Shown here: positions 36,190-47,759 of the stretch, in pieces
Layout: each line of letters opens with the position of its first letter
Position numbering within the stretch: position 1 is the stretch's first letter
NCBI GenBank assembly: GCA_021234155.1
Contig: JAJEKV010000267.1
Span: forward strand, 126,001 to 190,000
Length of the DNA stretch: 64,000 nt
DNA from: Isoetes taiwanensis
Taxonomy: Eukaryota > Streptophyta > Lycopodiopsida > Isoetales > Isoetaceae
Direction: 5' to 3'
Notes under the pieces: model-generated
What the model was told of the DNA's origin: nothing
What the model saw: only the letters and a program-made list of their open reading frames with translations
The model's database searches: none
Program-made: the position numbers and the translations under genes

Positions 36190-38655
36190 AGACGTGGAAG
36201 AATTATATGTCGAAATCCCGGTGGTCGAAAAGAGAGGTCCCGAGTGGGGGATTTGTGAAGGAATTTGAGTTTAATGAGTGGCAATGTGTATTTTGTGGGT
36301 ACATCGTCCAATAAATGGATCCGCGACAAGAATACGAGCTCATCTTTTACGGGATCCTAAAATTGGGGTGCAAAACATATACGACATCACGACATACGAC
36401 AAGATGCACTTGAAGTGTTGGGTCGAAAAAATAATAGAAGCGTAGAAGAACACGACCAAGGGATAGCCAAGAACCTTCACCATGCCAAGAAGAAGAGATC
36501 AATTACACCACCCCTCCCTGCGGCCAACGCGTACCAACGGAGGGTGGACTAGAATTCGATAGGTGGGTTAAGTACGAGGCGAAAAAAAGAATGGCGAGAC
36601 AATTCGGTTAGTGGAAAGACAGACTAAGCAAAGAGGGTTGACCGATTGCTTAACATCGAGAGCAAGAAGAAGACGCAATTGAAGGTTGTAGAGGCCTTTC
36701 TATCTGGCTGGGTTGTCTCCACATATTTTGGAGCACAAAGCAATCAAAGAAGCCTTCCGGGAAGTTGCCAAAGCAGGCCCGGCTTTTAGATTGCCTTCAT
36801 ACAAACATCACGAATAACAAAATGGTGGATGAAATTCATGGAAGAATGGTCGAGAGGGTGGAACTGAAGTTAAGTCGAAGTTCTTGAAGCCGGGCCGCCT
36901 CTCTAGTCATTGATGGTTGGAGCAATGTAAATAAGGACCATCTTATAAATTTCATGATCGTGATATCCGTGGGGGCTTAAGTATTCTTGAAAACCGTAGA
37001 AACCAAAACTGACCAAGTCACGGGAGATTGGATTTTTCAAAAGACAAAAGGTCGTGATAGAGAGTTTTGGACGAAGAGAATATTTCGGTCGTAATGGACA
37101 ATGCATCTAATTGTAAGTTAGCGGGTGAAATGTTGGAGTCCGAATTTCGAGGATTGCCGCCACTGTAATTTGCCAATGCCATTGCCTAAACTTATTGTTT
37201 GAAGGATTTGGTTTTCACAAAGACGCTTGGTTCAAAGATCCCATTCAAAAGGCCCGTCGTCGCGGAAATTCATCACAAAGAATAGGAATTTACGCCATAT
37301 ACAAGTCATTGCGTCAGAAGGCCCTTGCACTCATGAATCCTGGGCAGACCCGGTTTGGTTCCAATTACATTTGTCTTGAAAGAGTGCTCAGGTGTCGCGA
37401 CTCAATTATCTCGACCTTCAACCATACAGAGTTCTTTGAATGGGAGAGGAGGCAGAAGGGAAAAAATGCTTCAAAACACCGGCAAAGAAGTCAGCCATCT
37501 TCGAGAAATGCTTGGGCGGGAGACATTTTGGAGAGGCGTTAAGAATGTTGTCAAGTGCATGCAACACGATTTGTCATGCCATCAAAACCCTTGATTCTTC
37601 AAGGCAAGCACTCGGAAAGGTGTGGAGGTGTTGGCACTCCATTCAATCCTTTCTAGAACGATGATGGCCCTAATGCACCCTTTTGACAATGCTAAGCGCC
37701 ATAAAGACCTTTGCTTAGAGACTTTAATGAAGCGATGGAAGAAGTCCTATAATGATCTTCATGGGCCAAGACATGCCTTAGACCCACACAACCATGATAT
37801 GGACCAGCATACGATAAAGAAGTGATGGGTTCATTGAAGAAGGTTGCAAAAACGTTTTACCCATTTCGGACTACAAAGTTTTCATTCTTTGAGTTAAGCG
37901 AATACCGAACTTGAGTGGAAGGTGGGCAGATGAAGAGCTTCCACGATGCAATCGAGAGTCACAAGAAGGAACCAAATATGGAATCTTATGCATGGTGGCA
38001 AGCCCATGGGACAAAGTTCTTGATACGTTCTGAGTGCCCTCATAATGACTATCCTCTCCTTGGTATCCTCCAATAGTGCAAGTGAGAAACGGAGTGCTTA
38101 TAAATATATACATAGTGTGACACGAAAATCGCCTCGCATAAGAAGGTCGACAAACTTGTATATAACTTCTCAAACTGGCGTCTCTTGAATCGCAATTGGT
38201 GCGGCCGTAGTTGATAAGCTGCGGTTCCCTTTCATGGATCTGGTCCGAAGTGGAAGAGGACAACTTCAAGACGGTGAGGACGAGCCGCTGTTTTGTAAAT
38301 GCCGCTAACCATGTTGACGAGGACATTCAACGTACCCATTTTGTCGATGCAAGATGATTTTAGACAAGAACATGTTCTCGGACAACCTCGGACGACGGCG
38401 AAGATCTGTAAGAGGAGTCGATACGTAAAGGTCGTGTCCAAGTAATACAAGAGATCAGCATGAGGACTTAATGGTAGTGCGAGCCATCCGGACTCTCCAA
38501 TGCCAATGACCCGGACAAACAAAAGCAACGAAGTCGAAAGAACACATCTCGAGGGCGTTCCAAAGTAAGGGAAAAGGCCAGAGGAGGTTGAGCCTAGGCC
38601 AGCTGGCAGAAGAAGACGGAAGTGCAGATGATGAAATTGATGAAGACGGTGATGT
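36190..38655 (+). pseudogene. hAT transposase with BED zinc finger, broken
   Basis: In order on the plus strand across frameshifts, a BED finger comes first (EWQCVFCGY at 36277, then RIRAHLLRDPKIGVQN at 36326-36376). The DUF659/RNase-H-like core follows (ASLVIDGWSNVNKDHLINFM, about 36.9 kb). Next are GFHKDAWF and ALMNPGQTRFGSNYICLERV (37.2-37.4 kb), and KVWRCWHSIQSFLER / ALDPHN (37.6-37.8 kb). The C-terminal hAT dimerisation region is AWWQAHGTKF (37.99 kb), NSASEKRSAYKYIHS (38.07 kb) and DKLVYNFSNWRLLNRNW (38.15 kb). An acidic tail (EDGDV) ends near 38655. The protein cuts the element out via an RNase-H-like DDE site. Multiple frameshifts and stops make it inactive. Confidence 0.88.
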
Positions 38656-38870
38656 CTAGAGAGAGGAGGTGATGACTACCCTCAGTCTGTCTATTGTAAT
38701 CGTGTATGAGGATGTTCAAAAACTATTGTAACCATCCTGGCACTATGAATTAAAAGTAAAGTTTTTTGTTACAAGTTTTTGTCTTCCATATATTTCGTTA
38801 CCTTGTGGAATTTTCCTTTCATGTATGATGTTTGTTTCATGTATTGTATGATGGTTCATGACTAGATAGG

Positions 38871-38924
38871 TACACGATCCACTCTCCAACCACTGGATAC
38901 ACGATCCACTCTCCAACCACTAGA
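38871..38924. repeat. 27-base tandem duplication
   Basis: TACACGATCCACTCTCCAAC followed by CACT-(G/A) occurs at 38871 and 38898. Confidence 0.93.
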
Positions 38925-38965
38925 TAGGTGAGTGCAAGCATGGGTCACCGGAAATCAAAGTCAAA

Positions 38966-39082
38966 GCATCGAGAATTTCCCAATCTTGCTCACCCAGCCT
39001 GCGTGGACAATGGAACTTAGCATTCAAGCTAAGCTACATTGCCCAAAGAGGCGGGGAAAAAAAAATTGGGAAGTGTCGCTGC
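38966..39082. mobile_element. Foldback element, copy 1
   Basis: Starts GCATCGAGAATTTCCCAATC and ends with the near-complement ATTGGGAAGTGTCGCTGC. The centre (AACTTAGCATTCAAGCTAAG) is also self-complementary. Same family as 39974-40089 and 40140-40259 but more diverged. Confidence 0.8.
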
Positions 39083-39387
39083 TTGAACTTCGTCAATCAT
39101 CGAGCTATCTTATTTTATGTCGAACTTACCCCAAAGACACGGGTTCATGTATGGTAGTTCTTTCTATGTTTCTTTCATGTGTAACCGCGATTGCCACGAA
39201 AACCTTCCAGGTGGATCAGACCCGCCTCGACCTCCGTTGTTGCTTGCCTCGCATGCGCGGAATCTTGCTGATGAGAAGTAACCCACGCATGCACGAAGGG
39301 GCCAAACGACCTCGGACCAGCGGACGAATCTGATCCATCGAAGGTTCTAAAGGTACTTCGATTACCCAAGTCGGGAATAACTTTGGT

Positions 39388-39553
39388 ATGCCAAATCGCC
39401 ATTTGAATGCTATCTGGACCTATAATCTGTACTCTATTCCTCTGGGTGGCACATGCTCTGAATACCCAAATGGGTTTGCATGGCATGTGCCACCCAAAGG
39501 AATGGAGGTACAAATTATAGGTCCAGATGGCATCCAAATGGCGATTTGGCATG
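39388..39553. repeat. Long imperfect hairpin, arms about 70 bases
   Basis: The left arm starts ATGCCAAATCGCCATTTG and the right arm ends with its complement CAAATGGCGATTTGGCAT. The arms agree over about 70 bases with few mismatches around a loop of about 26 bases. The size and pairing resemble a young MITE or a miRNA-precursor foldback. Confidence 0.88.
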
Positions 39554-39852
39554 CCATCGGCGTGCAACCACAGAATCGCAAGCAACCACTAGGCTGATAT
39601 CATCCGCTGCCACAATAAAAATAGAGTACTCAAAAACCTTGTTACCTACAATCCACCACCTTGCCAAAGGGGACGCGTACTCTAATTTGAAGTCATAGTG
39701 ATGCTCAAGGTTCTCCATCAATAGCAGGAGTTAGGATGTTCCATGATTTGGTGCCTAACAACCGCTATATAGATGGACAACACCCAGGCACCACTTTGGC
39801 TTGAAATTAGAGTGCGCTCTCACCTCTGACGTCATAGCCCGCTCTTTCTAGA

Positions 39853-39890
39853 GGAGGTAACAAGAATTTCGAGAAGTCTATATTGTTTGC
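39853..39890. repeat. 38-base direct repeat flanking two foldbacks (left)
   Basis: GGAGGTAACAAGAATTTCGA continuing to TATTGTTTGC is repeated exactly at 40303-40340, bracketing foldback copies 2 and 3. Confidence 0.95.
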
Positions 39891-39973
39891 AGCGAACAAT
39901 ATCAAGCCTGGTGAGTTGACAACCATTCAAGAAAGTCACGCTCTAGGCCAGGATGAAAGAGACCTGAATACAA

Positions 39974-40089
39974 GCATCGAGACTTCCCAAACCTTGCTTT
40001 CACCCCTCTTTGAACAATGGAACTTAGCATGTAAACTAAGCTGCATTGCCCAAAGAGGAGGGGAAAGAAAGATTGGGAAGTCTCGATGC
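39974..40089. mobile_element. Foldback element, copy 2
   Basis: Arms GCATCGAGACTTCCCAA and TTGGGAAGTCTCGATGC, then CCCCTCTTTG and CAAAGAGGAGGGG, pair over about 45 bases around a centre of AACTTAGCATGTAAACTAAG. No coding potential; the plus frame reading through it is a by-product. Confidence 0.9.
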
Positions 40090-40139
40090 CTGAACTCATC
40101 AGTCACTAACATCCAATTAACCCGAAGACCTGGGTCCAG

Positions 40140-40259
40140 GCATCGAGACGTCCCAATCTTTGCTTTCCCCCGGGTCTTTGGACAATGGAACTTAGCATGT
40201 AAACTAAGCTACATTGCCCAAAGAGCCGGGGGGAAAGAAAAACGGGGAAGTCTCGATGC
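40140..40259. mobile_element. Foldback element, copy 3
   Basis: Near-duplicate of copy 2, with arms GCATCGAGACGTCCCAATC and GGGGAAGTCTCGATGC. The spacers following copies 2 and 3 (TCACTAACATCCAAT / TCACTAACATCTAAT) are also alike, so copies 2 and 3 arose by tandem duplication of one insertion. Confidence 0.9.
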
Positions 40260-40302
40260 TTGAACTCATCAATCACTAACATCTAATGAACCCACATCTA
40301 AA

Positions 40303-40340
40303 GGAGGTAACAAGAATTTCGAGAAGTCTATATTGTTTGC
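40303..40340. repeat. 38-base direct repeat flanking two foldbacks (right)
   Basis: Exact partner of 39853-39890. Confidence 0.95.
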
Positions 40341-40349
40341 CATGCGCTC

Positions 40350-40469
40350 TTGGCTTACTCCCTTTTCGAGTTTCCTGCTTGGCGTATCTAATTCGCCACC
40401 TGAGTGAGCGATGTCATCCTAGGGGGCAAATTAGATACACAAAACAGAAAACGAAAGAGACTAAGCCGA
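40350..40469. repeat. Imperfect hairpin, arms about 48 bases
   Basis: TTGGCTTACTC ... GTATCTAATTCGCC pairs with GGCAAATTAGATAC ... GACTAAGCCGA around a 25-base loop. Roughly three quarters of arm positions pair. Confidence 0.75.
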
Positions 40470-40720
40470 GTGGTGAGCGAAGTTGGAAGTCTCGAGTTAG
40501 GAAGTCCACTAATCCTAATTGGCATCCGTCCCTAATTAGGATGTTCAAAAAATCACTAACATACTTACTTTACTTAACTACAACACAAACAACTCAATGC
40601 GCAACAACCCAACCCCCAAAATGTTATTTAGAAAAAAATCCTCGTCAACGTTAGTTCATTCATGTGCATCCGAGATCTCGAGGGAAAAATATCAAAAAAA
40701 AAAAATTAATGTAGAGTAGC

Positions 40721-43700
40721 TCATGGGTTAATGTAATCGCCTGCATCCACATTAGCGACTACTATCACCTTTGGCCCGGGGAGGCGGGGGCAGGTACCGA
40801 TTAATGTCGGTACCTCTTCACCTTCACGCGGTTCTTCTACCCCCATCCAAAGGTCCATTTCACGTTGTGTTTGGGGCGATGAAGCATTCCATCCCTCCTG
40901 CGAAAGCAACCATAGGCGGCGGGGGAGGCATGCGTGATTGCATGTTGAGCATTGCATACCGGGCGCATACGGTATAATATATCCATCATTTGATGGGACA
41001 GAACCCTCCGCCCATCATCAATCCAACAAACATCTCAAATGCGGGGCGATGTCCACACCCTAAGGCATACCAACCAACTTGGGTGGATTATCCGCACATA
41101 CTTGACAATATCTAAAGTCTCCGTTTCTTTACATCATCCCACCGACCGTCATATAGGTATCGGGGGAGGGAGGTATGAAATACCACGCTCCTTGGAGACT
41201 CTAAGGGGATCAGAATCTAAAACTCTTGATATTGTGCGCATATGGTCATTGTCTATTCTCAACACCGTATTTTCCCTACCCAAAGGCTGCAAGGCGATTC
41301 TTTGTGTCTAGTAATTTGCGACCATCTTGTCATGAGCATTTGCACGATCTTTTTTAAGCGCACATTTTCCTCGACAAAGTGAGGTTTCGACTTCTTTCAT
41401 TCTCTAACCGAGCCTTCAAATCTACCTCATCATCCTTTTTTCGCGCTGCTTCAACAAGCCGCTACCTCTAAAAGTTTTATGGCATCTTGAAGCAAATAAG
41501 TTATAGTCCGCGGGCTCATCACCAAGAGCGCTTTCAGAATCCTCCGCAACCTTCACTCTCTTTGCTACCACTGCCACTTCCTTGTTTCCACTTTCTCATT
41601 GGCATAATTTACGACCTCCCCTCTCACAATCTCATAGTACACTTGCTTGGCAAATGTCTTCATCAATTGGTGGTTTTTATCATTGTTCCTTTCACTTGCA
41701 CCCACCTCTCTAAAGCTCTACCTGACCGCAGGGATCTTTGCAGTCATATGCCTTATACTTACGCGCTCCTCCAGCTGGGCGGCCGTTGTCAAACCGTTTG
41801 ACGTCTAAATTGGCCTCGATATAGATCAAAATCGGCTCCATCCATGCGGGTTGCACTGGGCCCATGTCACATGCAACTCCATGCACCTCTCGTAATTGTG
41901 ACACCTTGTTTCTTGGCCACTACGCCATTGCCCTCAACCTCAACAACTCTTTTGCCGCCCACTCATTCATCCTAGCATGTTCCTCGCTTCAGAATCTTGT
42001 TGTGCCCTAACCTCGACAATCGTAGGTAGGGAAGGGAATACAAACTCATCTCCTTCTCACGGAGTTCTCAAAATGGACGGCATCTCGGAAAGTCGCCCTC
42101 ATGTCTGTTTCACCAACATCTTCTCCTCGGCCGGTGAGGCGAACTCGTTGGTTGTTCGGACATTCTTTTTGGCATGGCACTAGACAAGTTGTGCAATAGT
42201 ATTACAACAAGTAGGCTACGTTAGCTGCGTGAAATAAACAACAACTCAATATGACTTTACAAATTATAAAAATAAAAAGTGCAAAAAAATAAACATAGCA
42301 ATGCCAAAGATGTTTTATTAGAGTATTTTTCGCAATTGCTCAATCAATATTTTTTGGTTCGCATAAGAGAGCTCATAAATGGCACGCTAAAGCGTGACTT
42401 GGTCCGACAATTGACATCGTCTGCTGACCCAACTTGAGGAATCAATCTGATTCCGTTTGGGGTCTTGTGCAATGTGTTGGAGAGCAATTCAAAGTGCTCG
42501 CATGGTGTTCGATGGTTTGGTTCGAGATCAAACTTATGCGTGCCTTGTCGTCGTATTGGGGATTAAATGCGATTGCTTCAAATAATCGCAGACATGTTTG
42601 AAACCTCGGGGTTTGTTCATTGGTACCCATGGTCTCCAAGAAAGAATGCTGCGTGCAAAATCAACAAGGTAATAAATAAAATAGGCTGCCCCTAAGAGGT
42701 CAAAGTCTACCTTTGCATTCTTGTCTTCGTTCCATCTTTGTTTGGACCCCAATACAAATCATCGTGCATGTAAGGATAGGCAAGCCTTTCATTCTCAATT
42801 GCCTTTTTTGGCAGCGGCATCCATGTTTTTGTATGCCCACCGCTTCACTTCCCCAGCTGCTCGCTATTAACCGTTCTTCTCCCCGGTCACATATACCAAT
42901 ATAAAAGCGACAGGGGTCCGTAAAGTGACCTCTCTCTTTCCCAAATTCAAAATGAAGCAAAGACATTGCCGGGGTGCAAGTCCATGTGTAAATGGTGCTC
43001 TTTTATGAAGCTTAAGCAAGCAGCTTAAAAATGACATAGTTAGATCACCCACTCTTTGAGCAACATATAACTCTTGCTTTTTTCGTTGCTCAAGCATGGA
43101 CGTCGACCTCGACCGGAGGTTTAAACCCTAGTCTCTTAAATGCATGCACGGCAAAGTCATTATCTCCATGATTCACAAAAAGAGATGCACAAGAACCCCC
43201 ATTCGGTGGGGAAATATCAACCCCTGTTCTTACCAACCGGTTTTATACGACCCAATGCAGCATTATGATAGACCCGTGTCTAACCTTGCATTTGTGATTC
43301 CCTCATGTTTTTCATCATGGCCTTTACTATCACATCGGGCCTGGCCGGTACCTAACAGACGTCATCATTCTGAAATTTAACACAATAGGGTTCGTCTTTA
43401 AGAAAACTAGAACCCGGGATATTGCATTTGAATACCGTTCCATATGTTCTGAACCAATTCTGGTCTTGTTGATTATTTGAGAGTAATCCACCATTGCAAA
43501 CCATATAGTCTTGGCATGCCCTTTTTCTTGCTTCCCACTCTTTATCGGGTTTCACCGGGACGCTTGGCTCTAATAGTGCGTGCCAACACTTTCTTAACTA
43601 GGTGGGGGGTTGATGGGTTTCCTTTCTAAGCTTTTCGATTGGTCCAAGCTGTGTTCCATTCCACGACCTTATCTTTCAAAGACTCTCTCAAGCGGACTAG

Positions 43701-43905
43701 TTAGATTTGCTCTTTGCATGTATCATGTTTCCGGTTAATGCGGGATACATTGCCATCTATCCAAGCATACCTTTCGGAATCAATCTTTTTCAGGGTTCTA
43801 GGTCTATCATTCGAGGCCCAAAAAGCTCTTTCGGCATCTCGCATGAGACCCGAGTGGAAGTCTAGCCATCCTTCTTACATTTGTGGTAATCAACTCTAAC
43901 TTTCG
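40721..43905 (-). pseudogene. Decayed minus-strand gene inside the hAT element, unrecognised
   Basis: Protein-like minus-strand segments occur in order 43.9 to 40.7 kb in changing frames. They include AWIDGNVSRINRKHDTCKEQ (43.75 kb), EWEARKRACQDYMVCNGGLL and NWFRTYGTVFKCNIPGSSFL (43.5 kb), a basic MLEQRKKQELYVAQRVGDL block (43.05 kb), FDLLGAAYFIYYLVDFARS (42.7 kb) and a coiled-coil-like stretch near 41.35 kb. I do not recognise a domain. The consistent strand and amino-acid quality say this was one or two genes. It may be a second gene of the transposon or a nested element. Confidence 0.4.
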
Positions 43906-45199
43906 GATGGGGTGGCAAAGACAGTCAAGCTCACAAAGCCAATTCATTAAAGCGAGGTCTTAGGTTGGACCATGGTTGTTGGGGTCTTGATCTTTTCCTT
44001 TGCATCTTAGTAGGGGCTCGGCCTCTACATTGATGTGGGGCTCTGCTTCTACCCTAGGTCCTTTCTCTAGGGCTCATGTGAGGCTCTGCTACTTGTAGTC
44101 TAAGCGTGCCTAACTCTTTGTGGATTCATAGCAACTTTAGAAGAAAGCGTGTATGGATAGCGATATGCCAAGCGTAGCAAAGCGGCATCAACACCTAAGA
44201 GTGCGAAAAAAAAAAAACCGACTTTAGTGAATGTTGATAAGCCTTGAAATGGTTCATTAAGATTTTAGTAAACTACTAAGTTTCAAGCTTGGCGGCTTTT
44301 AGGCACTCTACTCAGTTCAAGTTGAGGGTTATAGGCACTCTATAGTTTATCTACCGAGTTTGGATTCGGTTATATGCCATGCATTTTTTCTCATTCTCTT
44401 CCACAAGTTTAACTTATGATCGATCCGACTCTCACTCCATTGGAAAACTCCCTCATGAGAGGTTGGCAAAGCCTCAACTCAACATATTGCATAAGACCAC
44501 CTATCGAAGTCACTAATATTTAATGAAATATCGCCACTCCCTATATTAGTGATGGACTTTCGTCAACAACACCGTCAGAGAAAATAGGGTATATCTCATT
44601 AAATATTCTTCCTGACCCGTGACCTTCCATAAAGAGTACAACACCCACCCTTTAGCAATTGCGTGGCCAAAACCAACAAGGGCGAGGAGAGGGCTATACA
44701 TCTAAATGGGAGGTTGACCCTAGCAATCCTCAACATCAATGAATGACACCCACCATCGGCATGGCACAATTAAATGTGGCACGCCAAGCAAGGGTCCTTG
44801 CCCTCGGCCAAGGATCACTCAGAACTTCTAACCTAGCCAAGGATCACTCTCTACCCTAACTACTCTTTGTTGTCGATGAAAGGGTAGGCAACCAAAATTT
44901 TTTTTCTTATTTTTATTTCTATTTCATTATTTTTTTTTCCTTTATTTCTATTGCATTTTATTTTCTTTTCTTTTTTTTTTGTAAAAAAATCAGCCTGATT
45001 CAACCATAGGTCGAGGCGCCAGCCATCGCCAAGCCCCTCAATGGAGGGGGGCAATGGTGCAAGGGCCTCCCTATGGAGGAACCCTAGACCTACAATTAAA
45101 AACAAATGTAAAAACTACCTAGGTTTGGCTAAAAACTAAGGGAAAATGAAAAAAAGGCAAAGGGGGCATGGTTGTGGAGCGTGGCAATGTGTGGTTTAC
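43906..45199. other. No recognisable gene; hairpin and T-rich tract
   Basis: Contains an inverted repeat at 44511-44608 and a long pyrimidine (T-rich) tract at 44895-44985. Otherwise nothing supported. Confidence 0.5.
44511..44608. repeat. Inverted repeat
   Basis: AATATTTAATGAAATAT ... CCCTAT (44516) pairs with ATAGGGTATATCTCATTAAA (44584). Inside it, CACTAATAT pairs with ATATTAGTG. Confidence 0.75.
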
Positions 45200-45625
45200 C
45201 TTGTTCTCATAAGCAGTAAATAACGAAACGCTTCAAATATATATAGAAACCTTCGCAGTTTAAAACGCCTCGCTTATACGTAACCGCCTCTGCCGCTTGT
45301 AAACGCGGGAAGAATGGCTTACGCTAACAAAAAGTTTCAAGGTAGTTTAACCTTTATACTGGCCACGCCAAACTAGTTCGCTCGTAGTTTAATATTAAGG
45401 CTTCGCCACGCCGGGGTCGGGCGAGGGGATTCGCAGCTTTAAAACTTAGACTTCGCTTTACGCGAAAAGAAAGTTCGTAAAAGCAAAATAAAGGTTTTCG
45501 CCACTTTTAAACTTTTTTCAGGCCGCATGGTATTAAATACAAAAATACGTTATTTTCCCAAAAAACATGATTTTTGCACTTTATACGCTGAAAAAATAGT
45601 TTCACATGCATGTAACCTATCCCCG
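45200..45625 (-). repeat. hAT right terminal and subterminal region
   Basis: Rich in TTCGC/GCGAA, GTTTAAA and TATACG words like the left end, and closing with AACCTATCCCC at 45614-45624. The arms are similar in motif content rather than perfectly complementary along their length. Confidence 0.68.
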
Positions 45626-47010
45626 ATTGCGCTTAAGAAAATGCAAAGGCTTACAACCCTTGAAACTACAACATTTGGTCCCAAAGCATTTTTATGGGTC
45701 CTATGGTCAATCCAACATTTCTATGGATCCTACAACTTTATTTCACCTTTTGTCTTTGTGCATTCTTCAGGGTTTAACATTTACTCTTTCATTTAAACGA
45801 CCACAACATAGGAAAATATGAAGCATGAAATAAATTCAAATATGAGCAATTGAACTTGAGTAAATAAAATAACAGAGCTATCCAAACTGCTGGCTGCATC
45901 ATAATGTTAAGACTTGAAGAACTGGATTGCCAAATTCAATAGCATCAAAAGATCTTGTCCAGATTTCAAGTTGTTATAAATATAATATAGCATCATAAGA
46001 TTACACCATGCTTGATGGCGGTTTCCAATGCAAGTAGATATCATGTAGAACTGTCCAGTGTTACATGAATAAGGGATCTTTTCTCTGCCAAAATGAAGAT
46101 CATTCAACATCAAAGAAATGCTAAAGAATATATAAGCAAATATGGCAATGCAGATTAGAACCAATCAGAAGGGGTAAAATGAAAAGGAAAGTGGAACCTT
46201 TTGCCTTGTGGGCATTGAGCAAATCTTTCCTTTTAAAAAACAGAAGCAGCCATCTAAATTTGCAAAGCACTAAGTTGACCTTAACCGCTCTTGCAAATGC
46301 ATAGTTTAAACTTGAAATAATAGAGCTATGTCATAATATTGTACATGGATAATATGCTGGATATCAAAGAGGATTATGTGCTGGATTACATGGATTTGGT
46401 TTAAAGCATAGTCAGCTCTGGTTCACAAAAATTAATAAGGAGCATCCAAACCTAATCATCCTCTAGCTTTTGGAGTCTAACTGATTGAATGATGCTGCAT
46501 TACAGTACCAATTTATATCTAGAAGCGAAATTGATGAAAGATGTGAGGTGGATTTCCAAACCAAAATTTAAAAATAAATTCCTTGCGTGGATCTTCCAGT
46601 TTACTGAGCAAGCTTGAAGAATATCATGGTTGATTTTCCAAAATAAAATGAGACAAAAGTAAAACATCAAACAGACATCCAGGGTAAAAGAGCTGATTCA
46701 TGGATTGCGGAGCTTGGTTAACCTATATTAATTAAAGCATAAAAGAGAATCTAAGAAGTTTACCTGCATAAAAGAGAATCTAAGTTTTGCAAGAAAACTG
46801 CTTGCTTCAAAACTCTGATATTTGAAAGAAAGAACTTGCTTCACATTTAAATGAGAGAACATGGCTGCAAAGCTTCAATCCTTGATTTATAGCCTAAATC
46901 TTACAGATTTGCTGCGTTTAGTGCTGATGTGATGGTTCAAGGTTTCTCACACGTTGGGTCAATTCCAGATACATAAAATAATTAGAACGATCAAATCCCA
47001 CAATTAAGCT
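45626..47010. other. No recognisable gene
   Basis: AT-rich. A 29-base duplication with core GCATAAAAGAGAATCTAAG is at 46737 and 46766. Possibly the 3' flank of the minus-strand exons that follow. Confidence 0.5.
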
Positions 47011-47198
47011 TTATGCCTCATCAACCAGATTTGAAGAGTTGTAGAAGAAATGACTTGCCTCTTCTTTTAATGGAAATAGAGTTGATTGTACCACGTTACT
47101 GACATTAGATGTGAAGAAGCTCCCACTACTGGGATGATCGTTTAAGAGAGTATCAAGCTCAGGGATGTATGTACCTGTGCCAAGGCCGTGAGAATTGG
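47011..47198 (-). CDS. Possible last exon, unrecognised protein
   Basis: On the minus strand a good acceptor (TTTGTGTGTGACAG) at 47199 opens 62 codons, TGTYIPELDTLLNDHPSSGS through LFPLKEEASHFFYNSSNLVD, and stops at 47011. Clean acceptor, acidic-Ser composition and a defined stop make a genuine terminal exon plausible. I do not recognise the family. Confidence 0.38.
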
Positions 47199-47429
47199 CT
47201 GTCACACACAAACGAAGAATTTTAATGTACAAACAATAAACTGAACATGCATTGTATTGCATGCTGCACAGTTAGAGATATTATCCACCACTAAGGTCGT
47301 CCTGAAGCATGGTTGAATTAGACTCAGGATATACAGAGCCATTTGTAACAAAACAGCTTAAATAGGAGAGCCAGATGCACAAACTGAACTGATCTGTCTT
47401 AGAAGAATAAGAATCTCAGTGAATGTTAA

Positions 47430-47549
47430 AACAAAATAAAAAATGAAATGCAAAATAGTTGAACCTAGAATCGAAAAACAAAATAAAAAATGAAATGCGA
47501 AATAGTTGAACCTAGAATACAGATGCGAAATAGTTGAACCTAGAATAGA
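47430..47549. repeat. 47-base tandem repeat, 2.5 copies
   Basis: AACAAAATAAAAAATGAAAT followed by GC(A/G)AAATAGTTGAACCTAGAA occurs at 47430 and 47477, with the second half again at 47523. Confidence 0.92.
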
Positions 47550-47748
47550 GAATCTGGTGCATTACATTGGGCAATTTTTTGTCTTGAACTTTCAATATAT
47601 CATAAAAGCATCCTGCCGGTATATTCCGTCCTGCAGCTAGGTCTACAAAACTCAACGTCCAAAGAAACAGAAATCCAGCTCCGAATTCAACCATCCATAT
47701 AAAACCGGCATGGAGGTCAAGATCGATTCCGCGGACTTCTATTTTCAT
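47512..47748 (-). CDS. Possible 5' exon, unrecognised hydrophobic protein
   Basis: Minus-strand ATG at 47748 opens MKIEVRGIDLDLHAGFIWMV with a hydrophobic stretch (FGAGFLFLWTLSFVDL, a possible membrane segment). The frame runs into the 47-base tandem repeat, whose TCTAG|GTTCAA boundaries resemble donors. It could belong with the exon at 47011-47198; nothing proves this. Confidence 0.25.
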   Translation of the reverse strand: MKIEVRGIDLDLHAGFIWMVEFGAGFLFLWTLSFVDLAAGRNIPAGCFYDILKVQDKKLPNVMHQILYSRFNYFASVF

Positions 47749-47759
47749 CGTCCCCTCCT

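Larger units (their letters stand above)
35217..45625 (+). mobile_element. hAT-superfamily DNA transposon, 10.4 kb, decayed
   Basis: The element begins GGGGATAGGTT and ends AACCTATCCCC(G), an inverted pair. Both ends continue into several hundred bases rich in short GCGAA/TTCGC and GTTTAAA/TTTAAAC motifs. It contains a BED-finger hAT transposase on the plus strand (36.2-38.65 kb) and a candidate 8-base target duplication. The 6.5 kb between the transposase and the right end hold foldback repeats and a decayed minus-strand gene, either carried cargo or nested insertions. The right terminus was chosen because the CCTATCCCC motif, matching flank and subterminal motifs coincide. Confidence 0.72.

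Noticed and set aside
39883-40263. Plus-strand frame of 126 codons with an internal protein repeat
   Set aside because: The repeat comes from two foldback elements; both arms are read in turn, so the peptide is a by-product.
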